DNA of 5,926 nt, taken from NCBI GenBank assembly GCA_031292015.1, contig JARLHY010000027.1, positions 1 through 5,926 of the forward strand, given 5' to 3'. The notes beneath the pieces are model-generated. The model was not told the DNA's origin. It did no database searches and was given only the letters and a program-made list of their open reading frames with translations. Made by a program: the position numbers and the translations under genes. Position 1 is the first letter of the stretch. Each line of letters begins with the position of its first letter. This stretch comes from Negativicutes bacterium. GTDB taxonomy: Bacteria; Bacillota_C; Negativicutes; Sporomusales_B; JARLHX01. This document shows, one piece after another, positions 1-5,926 of the stretch.

Positions 1-160
1 AATAGAGACGAAGTGCAAGCACTGCAATCAGCAGCTGCATATTACGATGGATAGCGCCATGCAGTTTTCCGTAGCCGAACAGGCCGCGGTTCCGCTGGTA
101 TTTATGCCTCATATCAACTGGGAACTTTTCGCCGGGAAAACCATCATCGATTCTTACTGA
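1..160 (+). CDS. C-terminal fragment of an unidentified CxxC protein (possibly MerB-like)
   Basis: This is the 3' end of a gene that begins before the window. The frame starting at base 2 is open to a TGA at 158-160 and gives 52 residues. Near its start is KCKHCNQQL, a CxxC pair that could bind a metal or form a disulfide. It is followed by a hydrophobic strand (AAVPLVFMP), then HINWELFAG, ending in IIDSY. The order (Cys pair, short beta hairpin, 'P-hydrophobic' strand) loosely resembles the central part of the alkylmercury lyase (MerB) fold, where a Cys-containing turn is followed by a similar strand. The catalytic C-terminal Cys region of true MerB is absent, so organomercurial lyase activity cannot be claimed. 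It could equally be a zinc-finger tail of another protein. The frame and stop are clear; the identity is weak. Confidence 0.5.
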   Translation, partial: IETKCKHCNQQLHITMDSAMQFSVAEQAAVPLVFMPHINWELFAGKTIIDSY

Positions 161-172
161 CGGAATTCAGTA

Positions 173-190
173 TTCTTCTGGTCAGAAGAA
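173..190. repeat. Inverted repeat TTCTTCTG-GT-CAGAAGAA
   Basis: Perfect 8-base arms separated by GT, starting 12 bases after the stop codon at 160. No T-run follows on either strand, so it is not a standard intrinsic terminator. It may be an operator dyad or a 3'-end stabilising hairpin. Confidence 0.55.
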
Positions 191-221
191 CACGCAAGAG
201 AATACAGGACAGGCAAGAACC

Positions 222-240
222 AGGTAGACGGGGTCTACCT
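222..240. repeat. Inverted repeat AGGTAGAC-GGG-GTCTACCT
   Basis: Perfect 8-base arms with a GGG loop, 31 bases after the preceding dyad and unrelated to it in sequence. There is no T-tract next to it. As RNA it would be a compact stable hairpin; as DNA it could be a protein-binding dyad. Confidence 0.55.
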
Positions 241-276
241 CACTCTGGAACAATGTGCCTATCAGACGCCTATTTC

Positions 277-290
277 ACAGGGCGCCCTGT
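277..290. repeat. 14-base palindrome ACAGGGCGCCCTGT
   Basis: A perfect, gapless 14-base palindrome about 90 bases upstream of the membrane-protein start. Having no loop, it suits a symmetric dimeric DNA-binding protein better than an RNA hairpin. No regulator is encoded beside it, so its role is unknown. Confidence 0.5.
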
Positions 291-380
291 TCGCATTCAA
301 GTGAAAAGTTATTAGATCAAAAGTGGCTCCAGCCGCAACTTCCAGAAAGCTGCTGCGTATATATCTAGTGGAGGATTAAA

Positions 381-602
381 ATGACTGCAAAACGACATGT
401 ACCCTGGATATTAATGCCCTTTTATGCGATCTGGCTGTTGATCGCTTTTATCATCCAATTAACCGGACGGGTGGTCGGTGTTGTGCTGGCCTTGGCCCTG
501 ATGATCGCCGGGATCGTTGCTACGCTAACCGTGGTTGGGGCAATTGTTGGCATTCCCCTGCTGATCATCGGTTTCTTGCTCCTGCTGCGCAGCATCTTTT
601 AG
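381..602 (+). CDS. Small integral membrane protein, 73 aa
   Basis: Encodes a very hydrophobic 73-residue protein with a short basic N-terminus (MTAKRH). There are two to three membrane segments: roughly residues 9-27, 31-50 and 52-69. The middle is rich in small residues and contains GAIVGIPLLIIG, a Gly-Pro hairpin-like turn seen in many small uncharacterised bacterial membrane proteins. The start is well supported by GGAGGA at 370-375, five bases before the ATG. No catalytic or metal-binding residues are visible, so no function is assigned. It stands alone on the + strand, ends at TAG 600-602 and converges on the zinc-ribbon gene. Two hairpins follow it, as expected for a monocistronic unit. 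The gene call is firm; the function is unknown. Confidence 0.85.
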   Translation: MTAKRHVPWILMPFYAIWLLIAFIIQLTGRVVGVVLALALMIAGIVATLTVVGAIVGIPLLIIGFLLLLRSIF

Positions 603-615
603 TTTTAAAGCGCTT

Positions 616-645
616 GCTCCTAAGGGTCTTACGACCCTTAGGAGC
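616..645. terminator. Strong 13-bp hairpin after the membrane-protein gene
   Basis: A perfect 13-base inverted repeat (GCTCCTAAGGGTC / GACCCTTAGGAGC) with a TTAC loop starts 14 bases after the stop codon. It lacks an adjacent T-tract, so it may act as an mRNA 3'-end stabiliser or a weak terminator rather than a classic one. It overlaps a second palindrome, GCTCATGAGC (644-653), which could compete for pairing. Confidence 0.5.
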
Positions 646-698
646 TCATGAGCACAAACCACACGCACCCGTTGTATCAGGAAAAACCAAGATTGCAT

Positions 699-748
699 CA
701 TAGCTTTATTAATTGGGTAAATCCCAACAATAAAGCTATGTAATTTTT
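699..748. terminator. Probable bidirectional intrinsic terminator
   Basis: CATAGCTTTATT (699-710) pairs perfectly with AATAAAGCTATG (729-740). The inner TTGGG and CCCAA (713-717 and 723-727) extend the stem across a small AA/C bulge to a TAAAT loop. On the + strand it is followed at once by TAATTTTT (741-748), fitting Rho-independent termination of the 381-602 gene. It also begins just past the minus-strand stop at 750-752. For that direction the U-rich stretch (complement of AAAAA at 682-686) is farther away and weaker. Confidence 0.75.
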
Positions 749-749
749 A

Positions 750-1211
750 CTACACCTTCTCACCGCAGTAAGGACAGGCTACCCAGCCGGTTTGCAGGGG
801 TGAACCGCAGTGCGCACAGGGGATTGTAGCAGCCGGTGCAGCTTGCTCAACCGGAGCGCTCGAGGCTTGCATGACATCCGTCGAAGCAGCCGGAGCAGTC
901 GCAGATGCAGCCGCCATCGGAGCCGCAGGCTGAGGCCTGGACGACTGGCCGCCGCGCAGCAAAGAAACCAACCCGAACACCGCCAGGACGATCAGCAGCA
1001 ACGGGAAGATAAATCTACCAAACAGGAACAATCCTCCCAGTAAGCCAAAGCCTCCAAAGGCAGGCATAAATCCGGGTCCGCCGCCAAACATGAACATCAT
1101 CGGCATCCTGGCCAATCCCAGCGACCGGCCAACGAAGAACGGCAGGGCCACCAGAAAAGCCAACACCAGCACTCCAACAAACAACAAAATCCATTTCCAA
1201 ATAGCTCTCAT
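750..1211 (-). CDS. Membrane protein with C-terminal zinc ribbon, 153 aa
   Basis: Has two membrane segments (about residues 5-27 and 60-86). They are separated by a Gly/Met/Phe-rich stretch with MFGGGPGFMP and repeated GGFG-like turns. An Ala/Pro/Ser-rich flexible linker (about 90-130) follows. The protein ends in a zinc ribbon with Cys132, Cys135, Cys146 and Cys149 (CAHCG ... CPYCG). The ribbon should bind one structural zinc. The topology is unproven but probably places linker and ribbon on the same side as the N-terminus. The ATG at 1211 is chosen because GGAG lies eight bases upstream (1220-1223); a longer version from a TTG at 1235 has no such support. It is the downstream gene of a pair, 38 bases after 1250-1585, and ends in a terminator. 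Similar 'zinc ribbon domain-containing' membrane proteins are common and uncharacterised. No enzymatic role is visible. Confidence 0.8.
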   Translation of the reverse strand: MRAIWKWILLFVGVLVLAFLVALPFFVGRSLGLARMPMMFMFGGGPGFMPAFGGFGLLGGLFLFGRFIFPLLLIVLAVFGLVSLLRGGQSSRPQPAAPMAAASATAPAASTDVMQASSAPVEQAAPAATIPCAHCGSPLQTGWVACPYCGEKV

Positions 1212-1249
1212 ATCGATAACTCCATTACTCCACAAAGAAACAAAACCAC

Positions 1250-1585
1250 CTATTGACCGCCATTCAAAGTACTAAAATCGGGCAAACCGGCGATTTTGGA
1301 ATTGCTGTTATTCCACTGAGCATCACTTACAAAGGCATCCAGTGAATTCTGATCCTGGCCCGAGCTCTGGCTGCTGATGCCGTGGTAGCCGGGCAGGCCC
1401 TGGCCGTTGCGGGGAGGCCGCGTACCTGGAAAGGGCATCACAAAGGGAGAGCGGAACTGCCGGCCACTCGTGCTGACCCGCGCCTGCAGATACTGCCCAA
1501 CCCGGGGTCCGGCCAGTGCCGCCGTGCCTATTCCCGCTGCGATGGCTGCGATTACAATAACGGCGCCAATTAGAAACTTGCTCAT
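1250..1585 (-). CDS. Small signal-anchored exported protein, 111 aa, function unknown
   Basis: Residues 4-26 (FLIGAVIVIAAIAAGIGTAA) form one hydrophobic segment after MSK, ending in ALAGP. It is either a membrane anchor or a signal peptide cleaved near ALA. The rest (about 30-111) is predicted to lie outside the membrane. It is rich in Arg/Pro/Gly in the middle (FPGTRPPRNGQGLPG) and Gln/Ser/Asn near the end, with no Cys and one His, so it looks disordered and binds no obvious cofactor. No family was recognised. An ATG at 1591 is also possible (two more residues), but the AAGGTGG ribosome site at 1592-1598 is better spaced for the ATG at 1585. It is first in a two-gene operon with the zinc-ribbon protein, and a promoter is proposed at 1618-1646. 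Confidence 0.7.
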   Translation of the reverse strand: MSKFLIGAVIVIAAIAAGIGTAALAGPRVGQYLQARVSTSGRQFRSPFVMPFPGTRPPRNGQGLPGYHGISSQSSGQDQNSLDAFVSDAQWNNSNSKIAGLPDFSTLNGGQ

Positions 1586-1617
1586 ACTCATCCACCTTCA
1601 CCGGCCTGAACAGGATT

Positions 1618-1646
1618 AGAATAATTTTTCGTCAGGCTTTATTCAA
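1618..1646 (-). promoter_or_regulatory. Candidate sigma70-type promoter for the 1585-750 operon
   Basis: On the minus strand TTGAAT (1641-1646) and TATTCT (1618-1623) are separated by exactly 17 bases. They would start transcription about 20-25 bases before the ribosome site of the 111-aa gene. Each box matches the consensus at 4 of 6 positions. An alternative is the extended -10 TGGTATAAA (minus strand, 1687-1695), farther upstream and without a good -35. Confidence 0.45.
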
Positions 1647-1743
1647 TGATCTTATCTCTTGCTATAAATAAACCTTAATTGAATTATTTATACCAGATCA
1701 TCATGACAGGTTGATGAATAAAAGCACAAAGGGTTTGGCTAAA

Positions 1744-2070
1744 TTACTCGCCCTTGATCAACGTCAGCAGCATGACGAACGGACTGGCAGCCTTCAGGCT
1801 GTGCGGCAGGTTGGGCAGCATATGGATCCAGGCGCCGGCCTCGGCAGTGACGGTGTCTTTACCCAGTGTGATCTGAGCCTGGCCCGCCAGCACCTGGATA
1901 ATGGCCCGGTAAGGTGAAGTGTGTTCGGTCAGCTCCTGGCCGGCTGCAAAACCAAACAGGGTAACGTCCAGCCGCTCGCCCTTGGCGATCACCCGGCTGA
2001 CGATGCTGTCTTCGGGTACGGCGCTCATACTTTTGAGCAGGTCGGGGATATAGGTATAAGTTGATTCCAT
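1744..2070 (-). CDS. Small single-domain cupin, 108 aa
   Basis: A compact beta-barrel cupin without a signal peptide, so cytoplasmic. Cupin motif 1 is at about residues 43-63 (GQELTEHTSPYRAIIQVLAG). His50 is kept, but the usual second His and the Glu are replaced (HTSPYR instead of HxHxxxxE). Motif 2 is around 79-91 (GAWIHMLPNLPHSL) and keeps His90. With about two of four metal ligands left, it may bind metal weakly or act as a non-catalytic sensor or ligand-binding cupin. This subfamily, with 'LTEHT-P' and 'P-N-PH-L' motifs, is small and uncharacterised. The ATG at 2070 is chosen for its AAAGGA site seven bases upstream; a run of nine A residues lies just before it in the mRNA. It follows the nitrite reductase gene by 28 bases, so it is most likely its co-transcribed partner. 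The fold is secure; the role in nitrite or NO metabolism is inferred from position only. Confidence 0.85.
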   Translation of the reverse strand: MESTYTYIPDLLKSMSAVPEDSIVSRVIAKGERLDVTLFGFAAGQELTEHTSPYRAIIQVLAGQAQITLGKDTVTAEAGAWIHMLPNLPHSLKAASPFVMLLTLIKGE

Positions 2071-2098
2071 GACTGTGTCCTTTTTTTTTAGTTTCTTT

Positions 2099-3517
2099 CT
2101 AATGACCGCTACCCGGCTGAGGGGTGCCCAGGTAAAGATCCGGGTTGGCCGGGCCATCCACCATCAAGTAGCCTGATAAGCCGCGTTCCATGCGCACGAG
2201 TGCGTGATCCACCAGCATAAAGCGTCCGGGCACTTGCAATTTTATCTCTATTACAGTAGCGCCGCCTGGCGGCACCAGGGTAGTCTGCACGGCGGTCAGG
2301 GGTGGTGAGGTCAGCGAACCCTGATCGTAGACCCGGTCCAGAATCTCACCGATCACGTGGAAAGAGGATATCTTGTTTGGACCGCCGTCGCCGAAGAAAA
2401 TCCGCACCGTCTCGCCGACTTTGGCGTGCAGCGGAAATTGGGTCGTCAGAGCGTCGGTTGCCCCGTTAAAGACGTAGAATTCGGGCGTTTCATTCATCAG
2501 TTTGTCCAGGCTGAAGTCATCCAGGCCTTTCTGCTGGTAGGTCTGGTTGGTATAGATCTCACCCTGCATCACGTAAAACTCGTGATCAACCGGCGCCAGT
2601 CCGCCTTCCGGTTCCACCAGGATCAAACCGTACATGCCGTTGGCGATGTGTTCGGCCGCCATGGGAGTAGCGCAGTGATAGACGAACAGACCGGGGTTGA
2701 GCGCCTTGAAGGTGAAGGAGGTCTCGCCGCCCGGCGGCGTCTCGGTCATCAGGGCGCCACCACCCGGGCCAAGCACGGCATGCAGATCGATCGAATGGCT
2801 CATGGTGTTGCTAGCTGGATTTTTCAAATGCACCTCGACCGTATCACCCACCCGCACCCGCAGGAATGGCCCGGGCACCTTGCCGTTGAAAGTCCAGTAA
2901 CGGTACGTCACACCCGGGGACAATTGGCCGGTCACTTCGTCTGCCTCCAGATCAAAGCGTACGTGTTGGGGAGGGCGGTTACCGATTGGCCCGGGCAGAT
3001 CGGTGGGATCGCGCGAGATACTAGCGGCGGTAGCCGCAACAGGCGTTGCTACGGCCTGGCCTACGATCAGTTGCCCTTCCATCCCGGCCTGGCGGTGGCC
3101 CGGAACGGTACAAAAATAGGCAAACGTACCGCTTTTACTGGCTGTGAAACTCAAGCTAGTTTGAGAGCCCTGGCTGTTAATAAATGAGGAGGTGGCGTTA
3201 AAGTCTGGAAAAGAGATGTCGTGCTGAATTCCATCGCCGTCCACCAGCGTGATCGCCACCGTATCGCCGGGGTTGACCTGCAGGGTCGGGTTGACCATGC
3301 CGTCAATCTTGCCGCCTACGCCGGTAAAAGCCATCTTACCGTCTGCCATGCCGGTTTTAAGCGTAAAACTGACCGTGGCTGGCTGTCCAGCACTGTTCGA
3401 ATTGCTCATGTTGGCCATGGCAGGGCCGGCTGCTGGGCCGGCCGGGCCGGCCGAACAGGCCGACAGGCCCAGCGCAGCTAGCAAGAGCACCACAATTGCA
3501 ATCGTCATCGCTTTCAT
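2099..3517 (-). CDS. nirK: Lipoprotein copper nitrite reductase with fused N-terminal cupredoxin
   Basis: Reduces nitrite to nitric oxide, the committed step of denitrification, outside the cytoplasmic membrane. The 472-residue protein opens with a lipoprotein signal (hydrophobic 5-18, lipobox LSAC, lipidated Cys21) and a Gly/Ala/Pro/Asn-rich spacer. A complete extra cupredoxin domain follows (about 47-153) with type-1 copper ligands His99, Cys136, His141 and Met146. After an Ala/Thr linker comes a two-domain CuNIR of the AniA type. Its type-1 ligands are His241, Cys282, His290 and Met295. Its type-2 ligands are His246, His281 and His438 (contributed across the trimer in known enzymes). The catalytic pair is Asp244 and His387 (SSFHVIGE). 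All key residues are present. An N-terminal tethered cupredoxin is known from Hyphomicrobium denitrificans NirK, where it carries a second type-1 copper. The start at 3517 has AAAGGAGG upstream, nine bases away. It sits between the DUF1858 and cupin genes in one operon. Confidence 0.96.
   Translation of the reverse strand: MKAMTIAIVVLLLAALGLSACSAGPAGPAAGPAMANMSNSNSAGQPATVSFTLKTGMADGKMAFTGVGGKIDGMVNPTLQVNPGDTVAITLVDGDGIQHDISFPDFNATSSFINSQGSQTSLSFTASKSGTFAYFCTVPGHRQAGMEGQLIVGQAVATPVAATAASISRDPTDLPGPIGNRPPQHVRFDLEADEVTGQLSPGVTYRYWTFNGKVPGPFLRVRVGDTVEVHLKNPASNTMSHSIDLHAVLGPGGGALMTETPPGGETSFTFKALNPGLFVYHCATPMAAEHIANGMYGLILVEPEGGLAPVDHEFYVMQGEIYTNQTYQQKGLDDFSLDKLMNETPEFYVFNGATDALTTQFPLHAKVGETVRIFFGDGGPNKISSFHVIGEILDRVYDQGSLTSPPLTAVQTTLVPPGGATVIEIKLQVPGRFMLVDHALVRMERGLSGYLMVDGPANPDLYLGTPQPGSGH
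3423..3451. repeat. GGGCCGGC repeats in the NirK lipoprotein spacer
   Basis: Three copies of GGGCCGGC (3423-3430, 3435-3442, 3444-3451) encode the Gly-Pro-Ala-rich stretch just after the lipidated cysteine. The repeat is in frame with the linker and could vary in length between strains; no other function is apparent. Confidence 0.5.
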
Positions 3518-3563
3518 AGAACTTTTCCTCCTTTGAGAAAAGATTTCCGGGCCGCTTGCTGCA

Positions 3564-3791
3564 TCATGACTGCTGGTTATCTGCATCCGGCTCGATGGCC
3601 TGGCGCAGTTCAGCGAAAAATGTCTGTTCGAGCAAGTGGTAATTACAGACCACCTCACCCAGTGTATCGAAGGTAGACATCAAGCAGCCCACGCAGTACA
3701 AGTGGTGGCGGATAAAGATCGGGATGGTTTGAGGCTGGCTGTTCAACAGTTCGGCCACGATCAGGTTGGGGGTAATCGTCACAGCTTTCAT
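3564..3791 (-). CDS. Stand-alone DUF1858 domain protein, 75 aa
   Basis: Nearly the whole protein is one DUF1858 domain: ITPNLIVAELL at residues 6-16, then IFIRHHLYCVGC (25-36), FDTLGEV (41-47), and a helix ending around ELRQAIE. The family hallmark CxGC is present (Cys33, Cys36). The same domain forms the N-terminus of ScdA/RIC-type di-iron proteins that repair NO-damaged iron-sulfur clusters, and it often occurs alone beside NO-related genes. It has no signal peptide, so it is cytoplasmic. The biochemical role of the stand-alone domain is not established; metal or cluster binding through CVGC, or redox/NO sensing, is inferred. The ATG at 3791 has AAGG five bases upstream; a longer form from a TTG at 3842 would add a non-family extension. 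It is first in the operon, 46 bases before nirK. Confidence 0.88.
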   Translation of the reverse strand: MKAVTITPNLIVAELLNSQPQTIPIFIRHHLYCVGCLMSTFDTLGEVVCNYHLLEQTFFAELRQAIEPDADNQQS

Positions 3792-3879
3792 TGCAACCTT
3801 ATCGTAGCAGACAAGCGAAAAGGTTTCTTTGCGCTGGAACAAAGAAGCAAGCAGCCTATAAGGGCAATTAATACTTAGC

Positions 3880-3910
3880 GCAGCTTACCCAGCGAGCACG
3901 GCAAAGCTGC
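3880..3910. repeat. Weak inverted repeat in the nirK operon leader
   Basis: GCAGCTT (3880-3886) and AAGCTGC (3904-3910) flank a 17-base interval, in the 170-base spacer between the GH1 stop and the DUF1858 start. No T-run follows. No FNR/DNR-type TTGAT-N4-ATCAA site and no convincing promoter were found in this spacer, so this dyad is the only structured element seen there. It may be chance. Confidence 0.3.
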
Positions 3911-3961
3911 CTGCCGTCGCAGGATCTGAGCGCTTTTCAACTTTTCCAGGCCGCCTTTAGC

Positions 3962-5901
<1,940 letters not shown>

Positions 5902-5926
5902 GGATCAAGACCTGATTACCGCCAAG

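Larger units (their letters stand above)
161..380. other. Gene-free spacer with three perfect dyads
   Basis: No convincing gene lies between the stop at 160 and the ATG at 381. The spacer holds three independent perfect inverted repeats (173-190, 222-240, 277-290), listed separately. Near its end is an AT-rich TATATA at 358-363 that could be a -10 box, but no acceptable -35 box was found 16-18 bases upstream. A good Shine-Dalgarno (GGAGGA, 370-375) sits five bases before the next gene. Confidence 0.6.

Noticed and set aside
253..315. 20-codon frame starting at ATG 253
   Set aside because: It has only a weak upstream purine stretch, crosses the palindrome at 277-290, and its peptide shows no signal or membrane pattern.
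1090..1275. Open frames on the + strand opposite the zinc-ribbon and small exported protein genes
   Set aside because: They are short, without ribosome sites or motifs, and overlap minus-strand genes with clear membrane segments and a zinc ribbon.
2357..3187. 276-codon open frame antisense to nirK
   Set aside because: It lies entirely within a nirK gene whose copper ligands and domains are intact. Its predicted protein has no recognisable family and it has no good ribosome site. It reflects GC-rich codon use on the other strand.
3792..3961. FNR/DNR/NsrR-type operator for the nirK operon
   Set aside because: I looked for TTGAT-N4-ATCAA and related dyads and saw none; only a weak 7-base inverted repeat is present, so no regulator is claimed.

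Overview
The window is moderately GC-rich bacterial DNA with compact genes and short AT-rich spacers. It holds a partial gene end, eight complete protein genes, and no RNA genes, insertion sequences or CRISPR arrays. The gene mix suggests an environmental denitrifying or heterotrophic bacterium: a lipoprotein copper nitrite reductase with an added cupredoxin domain, a GH1 beta-glucosidase, and small membrane proteins including one with a zinc ribbon. The style resembles Chloroflexota, but that assignment is inferred from protein style and not proven.

Left part (1-749). The 3' end of an unknown + strand gene with a CxxC motif stops at 160. It is followed by about 220 bases without a gene that contain three separate perfect dyads. 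A 73-residue integral membrane protein (+, 381-602) comes next. It converges on a minus-strand pair across a spacer with two strong hairpins, the second of which looks like a bidirectional intrinsic terminator.

Middle part (750-3961). All genes are on the minus strand. A signal-anchored small protein (1250-1585) lies upstream of a two-TM zinc-ribbon protein (750-1211); they form a probable two-gene operon with its own promoter. Upstream of that is the most informative block, an apparent three-gene operon read from high to low coordinates. It runs from a stand-alone DUF1858 protein (3564-3791), to an AniA/NirK-type copper nitrite reductase with a tethered N-terminal cupredoxin domain and a lipobox (2099-3517), to a small single-domain cupin (1744-2070). 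Gaps are 46 and 28 bases and each gene has its own Shine-Dalgarno. The enzyme would reduce nitrite to NO outside the membrane. The DUF1858 and cupin proteins are cytoplasmic and could serve NO or nitrite stress handling, metal-centre care or sensing, which is a guess from context. No NO reductase, NO-responsive regulator or regulator binding site was recognised in the window.

Right part (3962-5926). A complete cytoplasmic GH1 beta-glucosidase (minus, 3962-5311) is divergent from a NUDIX hydrolase (+, 5419-5901). Their 107-base spacer carries a promoter for each; the NUDIX -10 box sits so close to the ATG that its mRNA is probably leaderless.
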